Below the pieces are notes generated by a model that was not told the DNA's origin, made no database searches, and saw nothing but the letters and a program-made list of their open reading frames with translations. A stretch of DNA of 64,000 nt from positions 248,001 through 312,000 of the forward strand of contig NZ_BCTR01000001.1 of NCBI RefSeq assembly GCF_002091475.1, given 5' to 3'. The position numbers were made by a program, and so were the translations under genes. Below are positions 53,553 to 63,009 of this stretch, in pieces. Each line of letters begins with the position of its first letter. Within the stretch, counting starts at the first letter, position 1. Source of the stretch: Sphingomonas azotifigens NBRC 15497 (GTDB lineage Bacteria; Pseudomonadota; Alphaproteobacteria; Sphingomonadales; Sphingomonadaceae).

Positions 53553-54460
53553 GCGGCGATCCTCTGCTCGGTCGGCGTCAGCAGCGCGGCGATTGCATCC
53601 TCGAGCGTCGCATCGGCGATCCGCAATGCCGAAAGCTCGGGATCGGCATCGAGCAGCGCTCGGGTGGTGGCCGCCGCATCGGCGGTGACGATCCGCAGAT
53701 CCGCCCCGTCCATCGCCGCATCGCGCGCCGCCGGCAGCAGCGCCGCGGCGGGCGGCACCAGGCGGCTGCGGCAACGGATCACCGATCCGCCTGCGCGCGC
53801 CCGCAACGCCGCGGGGGTATCGTCGGCGACGATCCGGCCGGCCTCCATCACCAGCACCCGGTCGGCCAGCGCATCGGCCTCGGCAAGGTCGTGGCTGGTC
53901 AGCAGCACCGCGACGCCGCTGTCGGCGAGATCGCGTACCGTGCTCCACAAGGTGCGTGCCGATCCCCGGTCCATCGCGGCGGTCGGTTCGTCGAGCACCA
54001 GCAGGTCGGGGCGGCCGCAGATCGCCAGCGCATATTGCACCCGCCGCGCCTGGCCGCCCGAAAGCGTGCCGCAGCGGCGGTCGGCGAGATCGCCGATCCC
54101 GGCAAGCGCCAGCACTTCGTCGAGCGGTCGCGGATCGGGGTAGTAGCCGGAATGCAGCGTCACCAGCTCGCCGATCGTCAGCACGTCGGGCAGCCCGGCG
54201 CTCTGCAGCATCACCCCCAGCCGGCGCCGCGCGGCGGGGCGGCGCGGGTCGAGGCCGAACAGCGTCGCGCTGCCCGCATCGGGCGCCAACCGGCCGGTCA
54301 GCAGCGCGACCGACGTGGTCTTCCCGGCGCCGTTCGGGCCGAGCAGTGCGGTCACTTCGCCGGCGCGAAGCACGAGGTCCAGCGCGGGAAGCACGGTTCT
54401 GCCACCCAGCCGCTTCGATACCTGCGACAATTGGGCAACGGCGGCGAGATCGTCTGGCAT
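53549..54460 (-). CDS. ABC transporter ATP-binding protein
   Basis: 303 residues. Walker A is GPNGAGKTT (41-49), the signature motif LSGGQ (133-137), Walker B LLVLDEPTAAMD (153 onward) and the switch His in TSHDLAEADAL. The 80-residue C-terminal tail (VIRCRSRLVPPAAALLPAAR on) is the regulatory extension seen in CcmA/DrrA-type ATPases. AAGGGAA six bases before the ATG makes this the first gene of the operon ATPase-permease-kinase-regulator. Confidence 0.94.
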   Translation of the reverse strand: MPDDLAAVAQLSQVSKRLGGRTVLPALDLVLRAGEVTALLGPNGAGKTTSVALLTGRLAPDAGSATLFGLDPRRPAARRRLGVMLQSAGLPDVLTIGELVTLHSGYYPDPRPLDEVLALAGIGDLADRRCGTLSGGQARRVQYALAICGRPDLLVLDEPTAAMDRGSARTLWSTVRDLADSGVAVLLTSHDLAEADALADRVLVMEAGRIVADDTPAALRARAGGSVIRCRSRLVPPAAALLPAARDAAMDGADLRIVTADAAATTRALLDADPELSALRIADATLEDAIAALLTPTEQRIAA

Positions 54461-54587
54461 CGGTCGATTCCCTTGAAGAACGACCTTGTTTTGCGGCGGA
54501 GGCAGGCGTTCGCACAGTGACAGATGTCACCCGCCCGGCATGTCATCGGGCAGGGCGACGCGCGCCGCCGCCCGCCCGCCACAGCGC

Positions 54588-55988
54588 CTATTTCGCCAGC
54601 GCCGTCAGCACGCTGCGATAATAGGTGATCGACGGTGCAATCTCGCTCAGCGGCGACTTCTCGTTCAGCCCATGGGCGAAGCTCTGGCCCGGCGTGACGA
54701 ACATCGGACTGATCCCATAGCTGGGCACGCCCTTGGCCCGGAACCACATCGAATCGCTGGCACCCGTGCTCATGCCCGGGACCACCGCCACGCCGGGGAA
54801 GCGGGCGTGGATCGCGCTGGTCACCGCCCCCATCAGGTCGGCACGCAGCGGCGAGGCCGGACTGGCGACGGTGCCGCTGTCGAGCGTGCGGATGGTGAGA
54901 CCGGGCTCTGCCGCCGCCTTGACCAGCGTTTCGCGCACCGCCTCCACCGGCGTGCCCGGGAAGATGCGGCAATTGATGTTGGCGGTGGCACGCTGGGGCA
55001 GGGCATTGGTGGCATGCCCGCCGCTCAGCATTGTCGCGACGCAGGTCGTGCCGGTCTGCCCGATCAGGCTGGGCTCGGCGCGGAGTGCGTCAAGCGCCTC
55101 GGCATCCTGCGGGTTGGCGAGGAACCGGCGGATCATGGCGGCGCGCGCCGGTTCGGCCTGCGCCACCTCGGCTTCCCAGCTGGCGCGGGTGATCGCGTTG
55201 ATCTCGCCGGGGAAAGCGTACGCCTCGATGCGGGTCAGCGCATGGGCGAGCGCGTAGATGGCGTTGTCACGCCGCGGCGCGCTCGAATGGCCGCCGGCAT
55301 TGGTGACGGTCAGCTCGAAATCGGCATAGGTCTTCTCGGCGCCGTCGATGCCGTAATAGGTCGGCTTGCCGGCTGCATCGAGCGCGCCGCCGCCGCCGTC
55401 GACGTTGAGCAGCATCTCGCCATCGGCGAAGCGATCCGCCATCAGCGCGGTCGTTTTCATGCTGGTTTCCTCGTCGCCGGAAAGCAGCAGCACGATGTCG
55501 CGGGCCGGACGGAAACCGGTGCGCTTGAGGTCGATCAGCGTCGCGACCATCGTCGATAGGTCGTACTTCATGTCGGCCGCGCCGCGACCATAGATCATGC
55601 CGTTCTCGATCACCGCGGTGAACGGATCGCGCGTCCAGTCGGCGGGCTTGGCCTCCACCACATCCATATGGCCGGAGATCAGCAGCGGCTTTGCCCCGCC
55701 CTTGGCCTTGCCGGTGCCGCGGTAGCGGGCGACCAGATAGGCGGTGTCGCCCACCGGCACGATCTCGACGTCGCTATCGGCAAAGCCGCCGGCGACCAGC
55801 ACCTGCTTGAGATAGGCGGCATAGGCCGGCGTCTGGTTGCCCGGCCCCGCAACGGTGCGGAAGGCGATGCCGCGCTTGAGCAAGTCGAGCGCCTGGGCCT
55901 CGGCCTGGGGGTGCTGCTGGGCGTGCGCGGCACCGCTCCCGGACGCCAAGGCAAGCGCCGCCATGGCCACGTGAAGACAGAACCGCAT
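54588..55988 (-). CDS. M20 family metallopeptidase, exported
   Basis: 466 residues with signal peptide MRFCLHVAMAALALASGSGA. The co-catalytic zinc site is visible: ISGHMDVVEA (H107), GRGAADMKYD (D139), SGDEETSM (E173 catalytic, E174 ligand), and a later His in GGHSSAPRRDNAIYALAHAL of the dimerisation domain. M20 enzymes act as carboxypeptidases or amidohydrolases on small peptides; export suggests scavenging of di- and tripeptides. GGGGG six bases before the ATG supports the start. It lies upstream of the ABC operon on the same strand, separated by 127 bases. Confidence 0.92.
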   Translation of the reverse strand: MRFCLHVAMAALALASGSGAAHAQQHPQAEAQALDLLKRGIAFRTVAGPGNQTPAYAAYLKQVLVAGGFADSDVEIVPVGDTAYLVARYRGTGKAKGGAKPLLISGHMDVVEAKPADWTRDPFTAVIENGMIYGRGAADMKYDLSTMVATLIDLKRTGFRPARDIVLLLSGDEETSMKTTALMADRFADGEMLLNVDGGGGALDAAGKPTYYGIDGAEKTYADFELTVTNAGGHSSAPRRDNAIYALAHALTRIEAYAFPGEINAITRASWEAEVAQAEPARAAMIRRFLANPQDAEALDALRAEPSLIGQTGTTCVATMLSGGHATNALPQRATANINCRIFPGTPVEAVRETLVKAAAEPGLTIRTLDSGTVASPASPLRADLMGAVTSAIHARFPGVAVVPGMSTGASDSMWFRAKGVPSYGISPMFVTPGQSFAHGLNEKSPLSEIAPSITYYRSVLTALAK

Positions 55989-56132
55989 GCAAATCCCCCC
56001 GATGGATCATGGATTCAGCAGCGTAGCGCGTGCGAAGCACGCGTCAATCGCCGCCGCCGGGCACACGCTTGGCAAGGCCCCCGTCGCCGCGTTCGATGTT
56101 GCCGCCGCGATTCCGCCCCCCCATAAGCGGCC

Positions 56133-57077
56133 ATGGCTCTCGACTCCGACCGCCGGACCCTGATCGCCGGGCTCTTCGTTGCCGGTCTCGCCGCCGGCGG
56201 GGCAGGCGGGCATGGCGGACGACGTGCCCGTACCCCCGGCATTGCGATCACCATCGACGATTTCGACCTCACCGACACGCCAGTCTTGCGCGGCGAGGAT
56301 CGCGATACGGCGATACGGGCCGCGCTGCAGCGCCACCAGGTCAAGGCCGCAGGGTTCGTCGCCGGGAAATATGTCGACGAAAAGCTTGCGCCGCGCGTCC
56401 TTCGGCGCTGGTCCGACGACGGTCATATCCTCGGCAATCACAGCTTCTCGCACCGGTCCTTCGACGCGCAGCAGCCGGACGCGCTGATGGACGATATCCT
56501 GAAGTGCGAACCCCTGCTGTCCGGCTATCCCGGTTTCCGCAAGCTGTTCCGATTTCCCTATCTTGCCGAGGGCAAGACAGCGGAGGCACGCGACGGCATG
56601 CGCGCGCTGCTCGCGCGCCATGGCTACCGCAACGCCCCGGTGACGATCGATACCTCGGACTGGTACATCGACAACCGGTTGAAAGCGCGCCTGCAGGCCA
56701 ATGCCGGCAGCGCGATTGCACCGTATCGCCGCTTCTACCTCGATCATCTCTGGGACCGCGCCACCTTCTACGACGGCCTCGCCAACGCGCTGTTCGGCCA
56801 TTCGATCGATCATACCATCCTGCTGCACCATCGCCTGACCACGGGACTTTTTCTCGGCGACGCCCTGGCGATGTTCAGGGCGCGCGGCTGGCGCCTTGTC
56901 GATGCAGAGAAGGCGTTCGCTTCCCCGGTGCTTCGGATGCAGCCGAACACGTTGCCCGCAGGACAAAGCCTGGTGTGGGCCGCAGCCAAGGCAGACGGGC
57001 GCTTCGACAAGCTGTTGCGCTATCCCGGCGAGGATGGCGACTATGAAGCCCCTCGCATGGACGCGCTGGGATTATAG
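56133..57077 (+). CDS. Polysaccharide deacetylase (NodB-type) family protein
   Basis: 314 residues. The leader DRRTLIAGLFVAGLAAGGAG suggests export. The metal-binding motifs of carbohydrate esterase family 4 are present: the ITIDDFD block (D42, D43) and HILGNHSFSHRSFD with the HxxxH-type His pair. FRFPYLAEGKTAEARDG is the third motif. The C-terminal half (APVTIDTSDWYIDNRLKARL on) fits the family but is more divergent. Likely N- or O-deacetylation of a polysaccharide or cell-wall glycan. No strong ribosome site; the start is the only ATG giving a leader. Confidence 0.85.
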   Translation: MALDSDRRTLIAGLFVAGLAAGGAGGHGGRRARTPGIAITIDDFDLTDTPVLRGEDRDTAIRAALQRHQVKAAGFVAGKYVDEKLAPRVLRRWSDDGHILGNHSFSHRSFDAQQPDALMDDILKCEPLLSGYPGFRKLFRFPYLAEGKTAEARDGMRALLARHGYRNAPVTIDTSDWYIDNRLKARLQANAGSAIAPYRRFYLDHLWDRATFYDGLANALFGHSIDHTILLHHRLTTGLFLGDALAMFRARGWRLVDAEKAFASPVLRMQPNTLPAGQSLVWAAAKADGRFDKLLRYPGEDGDYEAPRMDALGL

Positions 57078-57078
57078 G

Positions 57079-57094
57079 CCATCGGTCCCGATGG
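57079..57094 (+). terminator. Short hairpin after the deacetylase gene
   Basis: CCATCG (57079-57084) and CGATGG (57089-57094) with the loop GTCC, starting two bases after the stop. Six base pairs only and no T run, so low confidence. Confidence 0.35.
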
Positions 57095-57196
57095 GACGCC
57101 TGTCACTCCCGGTGCCGTTCCGCCATCCCGCCGGTTGCGCGTCGAGGACCGGCCGCGCATGCTTGCTGCCGGTGGTGCTCGTTCGGGAGAGAAGAT

Positions 57197-58204
57197 GTGT
57201 CGTGGCTCCGATGTGTCCTGGCTTCTCTGCTCGCAATCCCCCTCGCTGGCGCGGCCTGCGCGCAGAGCGGCAAGCCCGCCGCGGCGCCCGAGAAAGCGGT
57301 GCTTCCCAAGAACGAGCGACCGGGTGTCTGGCAGCCGACAGAAGGGGGTGTTCAGATCCCGCTTTGGTCGCCGGACACGCCCTTGGAAAAGCCGGACTCG
57401 GGCGATCGTCCGGAGGGCCTCGGGAACGGTACCGGCCTTGTGACCGGACGCCCATGGCATTGGGCGAGCTACGTTACCCGCCCTACCATGACCGTGTACC
57501 GCCCGAAGGGCCGCAACAGCGGGGCGGCATTGCTGGTGCTTCCGGGCGGCGGATTCGAAGTCCTTGCGCTCGACCTGGAAGGCACGGAAATCTGCGATTG
57601 GGCGGTGCAGCGAGGCATGACCTGCGCCGTGTTGAAGTACCGCGTGCCGCAACTATGGCCGACGGAGAACGGCAAGCAACGGCGCCCCAAGATCCTTCTG
57701 GGTCTGGAAGACGCGCAACGTGCGATGGGCCTGCTACGACAGCAGGCACCGTCCTATGGCATCGATCCCCACAAGATCGGCGTCATCGGCTTCTCGGCAG
57801 GGGCCTATCTCGCGGCGAGCATGAGCAACACCGACGCACGCACCTATCCGCTCGCCGACGCCGCCGATCACCAATCGCCGCGCCCCGATTTCGCCATCGT
57901 CGCCTACACGGCGCGCATGCTCGACGACAGCAAGGGCAGGAACAGCCTCGAACTCAAGCCTTGGGTGACGATCAGCCCGAAGGCACCGCCGACGCTGATC
58001 CTGCACGCCATGAACGACCCCATGGATGCCGTTCGGCAACCCTTGGCCTACGCGCTGGCACTCAGCGATGCAGGCGTCCCCGTCGATATCCGCATCTATG
58101 CCACGGGCGGCCACGCGTTCGGGATGCGGCCAACCGCCGATCCGATCTCCCGCGAATGGCCGGGACAGGTCCAGCAATGGCTGCAGAACCTGGGCCTGCT
58201 GTGA
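57197..58204 (+). CDS. Exported alpha/beta hydrolase (acetyl-esterase/lipase-like)
   Basis: 335 residues. The start is GTG with GGGAGA six bases upstream; the signal peptide is MSWLRCVLASLLAIPLAGAA. The fold is that of BD-FAE/Axe-type acetylxylan esterases: oxyanion loop LPGGGFEVLALDLEGTEICD, nucleophile GFSAGAYLA (S200), acid in HAMNDPMDAV and His in TGGHAFGMRP. It may deacetylate xylan or a related polysaccharide, fitting the glycosidases elsewhere in the window. It follows the polysaccharide deacetylase by about 120 bases on the same strand. Confidence 0.88.
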   Translation: MSWLRCVLASLLAIPLAGAACAQSGKPAAAPEKAVLPKNERPGVWQPTEGGVQIPLWSPDTPLEKPDSGDRPEGLGNGTGLVTGRPWHWASYVTRPTMTVYRPKGRNSGAALLVLPGGGFEVLALDLEGTEICDWAVQRGMTCAVLKYRVPQLWPTENGKQRRPKILLGLEDAQRAMGLLRQQAPSYGIDPHKIGVIGFSAGAYLAASMSNTDARTYPLADAADHQSPRPDFAIVAYTARMLDDSKGRNSLELKPWVTISPKAPPTLILHAMNDPMDAVRQPLAYALALSDAGVPVDIRIYATGGHAFGMRPTADPISREWPGQVQQWLQNLGLL

Positions 58205-58296
58205 CGCGGTTCGGGTCGCTCGGCCTTCCTGCCTTTGCCACCCAGCAATACGTCCAGAGCAGAGAGCTGATAACAAGGATTATGTTAACTTTCAGG

Positions 58297-58320
58297 GCGG
58301 GGCGGGTTTCTCCGCCCCGC
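58297..58320. terminator. Bidirectional hairpin between esterase and receptor genes
   Basis: GCGGGGCGG (58297-58305) pairs perfectly with CCGCCCCGC (58312-58320) around the loop GTTTCT. On the minus strand it lies eight bases beyond the receptor stop; on the plus strand it lies 92 bases after the esterase stop. AACTTT precedes it on the plus strand, giving a partial tail for the minus-strand transcript. Confidence 0.7.
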
Positions 58321-58328
58321 ACTTGCGC

Positions 58329-60740
58329 CTACCAATTCACGCCAAGACGCGCGTACAGATAGCGTCCGTTGAAGCCGAACGGCGAATAGGACGGGAAGCC
58401 CACCACGCCGGTCGAGTTGTTCGTCGCGATGGTGCGGTCCGGATAGACGTCGAACAGGTTGCTCGCGCCGATCGCGATCTGGGCACCTTTGCGCGGCTCG
58501 TAGCGCAGCTCGAGATCGCTGATCAGATGCTGGCCGGTGTGGATATCGGCTGCCGGCGTGGTGCCCGGCTGGTTGACGTCGCCATAATAGGTCTCGCGCA
58601 GCGTCAGGCCGATCGGGCCCCTGGCCCAGTCGATCGTGCCGGTCACCTTTTCGCCCGGGGTGCCCTGCTCGATCGTCAGCACACGGCTGCGCGCGAACAG
58701 CACCGGCGCCGGGTTCACCGTCGCGGTGCTCGTCGGCACGCGGGTCACGACGATCTCGTTGACGTTGCCCGCCAGCGTGAAGTCGAACGCGCCCGCCGTA
58801 TCGGTCGGGTTGCCGATCCGGTAGTGCGCCACCGCGTCGATTCCGCGGGTGCGCGAGCGCAAGCCGTTGATGAAGAAACGCGCCGAGGGCACGTTGAACG
58901 GCGCAAGGATCGCCGCCACCTGCGGGCTGAAGCTCGACTGGATGTTCTCCGACAGCGCCAGCTGGTCGCGGAGGCGAATCTCATAGGCATCGACGCTCAG
59001 GTCGAAGCCGCCGGCGCGGATCACCGTGCCGAACGAGATATTGGTCGACTTCTCCGGCTGGAGGGGCTTGCCACCCAGCGCCTGCGCCACCGGTGCAACC
59101 GAGGGGAAGGTGCCGGTGAGGACCGGCGTGCCGTTCTGCACGACCTGCGCGACCGACGTGAAATATTGCTGCTGCAGGCTCGGCGCGCGGAAGCCGGTCG
59201 AGACGGTGCCGCGCAGCGCGAACCATTTGGCGATGTCGTACCGCGCCGAGACCTTGCCGTTGGCGGTATCGCCGAAGTCCGAATAATGCTCGCCACGCAC
59301 CGCGACGTCGACCAGCAATGCCTGCGTTACCTGCGCTTCGAGATCGACATAGCCCGACACGCTGCGGCGCGAGCGCTGGATGGCGTTGACCGGCGCGAAG
59401 CCACCAAAGCCCTGCGCGCCCGGCGACTGCCCGGCGACCGCACCGGTCTCCGGCACGTCGTAGGAGGCGCGCTCGCCCGGGGTGATCTTGTAGCCCTCGC
59501 GGCGCCCCTCGGCACCGAAAGCGAGGTTGAGCGACTGGAGCACATCGAACTTGCGCCGCACGTCGAGCCCCGCGACCCACTGGTCGAAGATCACCGCGCC
59601 GTCGTAGAAATCCTTCGGGCTTGCCGCGCCGTACGCATAGTTGGCGGAGTTGCGGGTGCGATAGGCGATCTTGTTGCGGCCATAGCCGACGTGCAGATCG
59701 ACGCCCCACGCCCCGACATCGCCCTTCACGCCCACCGCTCCCACGGCATTGGTCGACTTGGTGTTGATGATCGGCAGGAAGCCGTTCGGATAGCCGACCA
59801 GCGTCGTCGTAGCACTTGCCAGGCGCGGAAACGCCGCGCTGCGGGTGTCGCGATCCTGATAGCTGCCCCAGCCATAGAGGCTGAAGCCCCCGCCAATGCC
59901 CTTCCCGGCATTGATCGTGCCGGTATATTGCTCGACCTGCGGATCGCCGAAGCGGCCGGTCACCTGGGTCGGCGTCACGCGCGGGTCGAAATCGGCACGG
60001 TTGGTCGGCTTGCGGTTCACATATTCGCCGGTGATCGTGACGAACCCATCCGAACCCAGGCCGAAGCCCTGCCAGGCGGAGGCAGTGAAGGTCGGCTCGC
60101 CGGTGGTGCTGCGACTGCCGCGCGCGGTGTTGATGTCGGTGTGGTAGATGCCGTAGGTCGCGGACGCCGCGCCGCCCGAGCGGGCCTCGCGCAGGCGCAG
60201 GTTGATCACGCCGGCGATCGCGTCCGAGCCATATTGCGCCGAGGCACCGTCGCGCAGCACCTCGATGCGCTCCAGCGCCGCGGTGGGAATGGTGTTGAGG
60301 TCGACCGCCGCCGAGCCGCGCCCGACCGAGCCATTGACGTTGAGCAGTGCCGAGCTGTTCACGCGCACGCCGTTGACCAGCACCAGCACCTGGTCAGGCG
60401 AGAGCCCGCGCAGCGTCGCCGGGCGGATCGCATCGGTGCCGTCGGTGGCAGAGGGGCGCGGGAAGTCGATCGACGGGGCGACCGCGGCGATGGCCGCGCC
60501 CAGCTCGGTGGTGCCCTGGCGGCTTAGCGCCTGGCTGCTCAGCACGTCGACCGGCGACGCGGTATCGAGCCGCGACCGGCCCACGGTGCGGGTGCCGGTG
60601 ACGACGATCTCGTCGCCGCCACCTTGCTGGGCAGCGTCGGCCTGAGGCGCGGCGCTCTCCGCCTGCTGCGCACGCGCCGCTGTGGAAGCGATCGCGACGG
60701 CGGCGGCCGAGACCAGCAGTGCCTGGCGGAATCTACCCAT
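58329..60740 (-). CDS. TonB-dependent receptor
   Basis: 803 residues. The ATG at 60740 has AAGGGG six bases upstream; the ATG at 60746 would abut it and is rejected. The signal peptide ends TAARAQ. The plug contains DEIVVTGTRTVGRSRLDTAS, TLRGLSPDQVLVLVNGVRVN and RIEVLRDGASAQYGSDAIAG, the classic vitamin/siderophore-type plug, so it belongs to a different subgroup from the long receptors at 3.6-9.4 kb. The barrel ends YARLGVNW, a terminal Trp. No STN domain. No transport or regulatory partner adjoins it. Confidence 0.92.
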   Translation of the reverse strand: MGRFRQALLVSAAAVAIASTAARAQQAESAAPQADAAQQGGGDEIVVTGTRTVGRSRLDTASPVDVLSSQALSRQGTTELGAAIAAVAPSIDFPRPSATDGTDAIRPATLRGLSPDQVLVLVNGVRVNSSALLNVNGSVGRGSAAVDLNTIPTAALERIEVLRDGASAQYGSDAIAGVINLRLREARSGGAASATYGIYHTDINTARGSRSTTGEPTFTASAWQGFGLGSDGFVTITGEYVNRKPTNRADFDPRVTPTQVTGRFGDPQVEQYTGTINAGKGIGGGFSLYGWGSYQDRDTRSAAFPRLASATTTLVGYPNGFLPIINTKSTNAVGAVGVKGDVGAWGVDLHVGYGRNKIAYRTRNSANYAYGAASPKDFYDGAVIFDQWVAGLDVRRKFDVLQSLNLAFGAEGRREGYKITPGERASYDVPETGAVAGQSPGAQGFGGFAPVNAIQRSRRSVSGYVDLEAQVTQALLVDVAVRGEHYSDFGDTANGKVSARYDIAKWFALRGTVSTGFRAPSLQQQYFTSVAQVVQNGTPVLTGTFPSVAPVAQALGGKPLQPEKSTNISFGTVIRAGGFDLSVDAYEIRLRDQLALSENIQSSFSPQVAAILAPFNVPSARFFINGLRSRTRGIDAVAHYRIGNPTDTAGAFDFTLAGNVNEIVVTRVPTSTATVNPAPVLFARSRVLTIEQGTPGEKVTGTIDWARGPIGLTLRETYYGDVNQPGTTPAADIHTGQHLISDLELRYEPRKGAQIAIGASNLFDVYPDRTIATNNSTGVVGFPSYSPFGFNGRYLYARLGVNW

Positions 60741-60845
60741 GTTCATCCCCTTCGTTGTTTTCTCGTCAACGCCGCATTTCCCATCTTCGGAGTAGGAATG
60801 CAGGAAAGAAAAGGTTCGGGGCGGCCAAGCGCCGGTAGCGGCGGG

Positions 60846-61007
60846 TCAGAGCAGTTCGGCCACGTCCTCGAACTGTGCGTTCGCACGACGCTGCAATGCC
60901 TCGGCGCGACGGCGGAAGGCCGCGGCAACGATTGGATTTCCGCACGAAGCGGCGCGGGCGCGCTCTTCCTGCGCACGGCGTTCGAAGAAGGCGCGCGAAC
61001 TCGGCAT
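60846..61007 (-). CDS. 53-residue small protein of unknown function
   Basis: A short, strongly charged, helical protein (MPSSRAFFERRAQEERARAA then two Arg/Ala-rich helices ending DVAELL). GGAG seven bases before the ATG at 61007 makes translation likely, and the residue composition is natural, unlike antisense frames. No signal or membrane segment. It is 47 bases after the LysR stop on the same strand, so it may be co-transcribed with it. Small proteins of this kind occur in sphingomonads, but I cannot name a family. Confidence 0.6.
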   Translation of the reverse strand: MPSSRAFFERRAQEERARAASCGNPIVAAAFRRRAEALQRRANAQFEDVAELL

Positions 61008-61054
61008 GGCGATTCTCCGGGAGAAGGATGCCGCGCTCGGCGGTCTCGCTGGGT

Positions 61055-61960
61055 TCAACCCGTGCCCGGCGCGTTTCGTTCCGCAGCGATCGCCGCCAGC
61101 GCTTCGGCGAGCGCGTCGAACACCGCGCGGTATCTGGCGCCGTGGCGCAGGTCCTCGTGCATCACCACCCACATGCGCAGCGGCAGCTGGAACGCGTCCG
61201 TGAGGATCGGTACCAGCGCCGGCTCGCGCCGCGCCGCCACGGTCTGGCAGATGCCGATGCCGAAGCCGGCGCGGATCGCCGCGAACTGGGCGGCATCATT
61301 GTCCACCCGCAGCGCGAACGAGGCGCGGTCGAACCCCGGGAGATACTGCATCGCCGCGCGGATGAACGGCGTCTCGGTGTCGAAGCCGATCAGGTCGTGC
61401 CCGTGCAGATCGGCCAGCGTGGCGGGGATGCCGCGCCGCGCCAGATAATCGCGATGGGCATGGAAGCCGAGCACCACGCTGCCCACCGGCCGCGCGAGCA
61501 GCGCCTGCTGCACCGGCTCGGTCATGCGGACGGCAATGTCGGCGCGGCGTTGCAGCAGATCGTCCAGGGCGTCGGACAGCGACAGCTCGAACACCAGCCC
61601 CGGATAGGCCTGGCGCAGCCGGGCGAGGATCGCCGGCATGTGCAGCACGCCCACCGCCTGGCTGGCGCTGATCCGCACCACCCCCTCGGGCAGATCCGGG
61701 CGGCCGTGCGCGGCCCGCTGCAGTGCTGCGGCGGCCGAGACCAGCGCATCGGCATGCGGCTGGAGCGCGAGTGCATGATCGGTCGGCGACAGGCCACGCT
61801 GCGATCGCACGAACAGCGTGGCGCCGGTCGCCGCCTCCAGCGCGTCGATATGCCGGGCGATGCTCGGCTGGGTCATGCCGAGCGCACGTGCGGCGGCCGA
61901 CAGCGATCCTTCGCGCAGCACCGCGGCGAAGCTGCGGTAGAGGTCCCAGCTCGGCTCCAT
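61055..61960 (-). CDS. LysR family transcriptional regulator
   Basis: About 301 residues. The N-terminal winged helix is WDLYRSFAAVLREGSLSAAA followed by MTQPSIARHIDALEAATGAT. The periplasmic-binding-like effector domain runs from about residue 90 (GVVRISASQAVGVLHMPAIL). The start is ATG 61960 or GTG 61966. It is divergent from the epimerase-like gene at 62056, 95 bases away, the usual LysR-target layout, so it probably regulates that gene and itself. Confidence 0.92.
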   Translation of the reverse strand: MEPSWDLYRSFAAVLREGSLSAAARALGMTQPSIARHIDALEAATGATLFVRSQRGLSPTDHALALQPHADALVSAAAALQRAAHGRPDLPEGVVRISASQAVGVLHMPAILARLRQAYPGLVFELSLSDALDDLLQRRADIAVRMTEPVQQALLARPVGSVVLGFHAHRDYLARRGIPATLADLHGHDLIGFDTETPFIRAAMQYLPGFDRASFALRVDNDAAQFAAIRAGFGIGICQTVAARREPALVPILTDAFQLPLRMWVVMHEDLRHGARYRAVFDALAEALAAIAAERNAPGTG

Positions 61961-62055
61961 GCTCACCTATTTCCGTATATCAGGTCGCCGCAGTTAGGCA
62001 ATTTTCCTTCCACGTCACCAGCGGCACATCGGCTCCACAACATATGGAGGCGAAC

Positions 62056-63000
62056 ATGACGAAACGAACGGCCCTGATCCTCGGCGCGACCGGCGGCATC
62101 GGGGGCGCCATGCGGCAGCGCTTGCTGGCGGGCGGCTGGCACGTGAAGGCACTCACCCGGAAGCCATCGCCGTCGCTCGAAGGCTGCGAACAGCTTGTCG
62201 GCGATGCGCTCGACCCGGCGGCGGTGCTGGCCGCCGCGCGCGATGCGGAGGCGATCGTCCACGCCGTCAACCCGCCCGGCTATCGCAACTGGGCGACGCT
62301 GGTACTGCCGATGATCAACAACACCATCCGCGCCGCCGTGGCGACCGGCGCACGAATCGTCCTGCCGGGCACCGTCTATAATTTCGGCCCCGACGCTTTC
62401 CCGATCCTCGACGAGGAGGCACCGCAGCATCCGCAGACCCGCAAGGGCGCGATCCGGGTGGAACTCGAACAGCGGCTCCGGCTGGCGGCGGAAACCAGCG
62501 CGGCGAAGGTGCTGATCGTCCGCGCCGGCGACTATTTCGGTCCGGGCGCGGCCAACAACTGGTTCGGGCAGGCCATGGTGACGGCCGGGGCCCGCCCGCG
62601 GGTGATCCGCCTGCCCGGTCGGCGGGGCGTCGGCCATCAATGGGCCTATCTGCCCGACGTCGCCGAGACGATGGCGCGGCTGCTCGACCATCCCGCCCTC
62701 CCCGCCTTCGCCCGCTTCCACATGGATGGGCATTGGGATCCGGACGGGCGGCAGATGGCGGAAACCACCGCGCGCATGCTCGGCGATCCGGCGGTGCCGA
62801 TCCGGCCCCTGCCCTGGTGGCAGCTGCGCCTCGCCGCGCTCGCCATGACCACCCCGCGCGAGCTGATGGAGATGCGCTATCTTTGGGAGCAGCCGATCCG
62901 GCTGTGCAACGCGCGGCTGGTCGAAACGCTGGGCGCCGAGCCCCGCACGCCGCTCCCTGCGGCGATCGCGGCGACGCTCGACGGTCTTGGCTGTCGATAG
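62056..63000 (+). CDS. NAD-dependent epimerase/NmrA-like Rossmann protein
   Basis: 314 residues. The nucleotide-binding motif is LILGATGGIGGAM near the N-terminus, and the extended-SDR body follows (VGDALDPAAVLAAARDAEAI, AVNPPGYRNW, LPGTVYNFGPDAFP). Tyr of a YxxxK motif is not obvious, as in many atypical extended SDRs. GGAGG five bases before the ATG at 62056 fixes the start over an ATG 12 bases earlier. Probably cytoplasmic and under control of the divergent LysR regulator. Substrate unknown. Confidence 0.87.
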   Translation: MTKRTALILGATGGIGGAMRQRLLAGGWHVKALTRKPSPSLEGCEQLVGDALDPAAVLAAARDAEAIVHAVNPPGYRNWATLVLPMINNTIRAAVATGARIVLPGTVYNFGPDAFPILDEEAPQHPQTRKGAIRVELEQRLRLAAETSAAKVLIVRAGDYFGPGAANNWFGQAMVTAGARPRVIRLPGRRGVGHQWAYLPDVAETMARLLDHPALPAFARFHMDGHWDPDGRQMAETTARMLGDPAVPIRPLPWWQLRLAALAMTTPRELMEMRYLWEQPIRLCNARLVETLGAEPRTPLPAAIAATLDGLGCR

Positions 63001-63009
63001 GCGGGAACG

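Noticed and set aside
58026..60527. An 833-codon plus-strand frame antisense to the receptor at 58329
   Set aside because: No domain, unnatural composition, and it overlaps a complete receptor.
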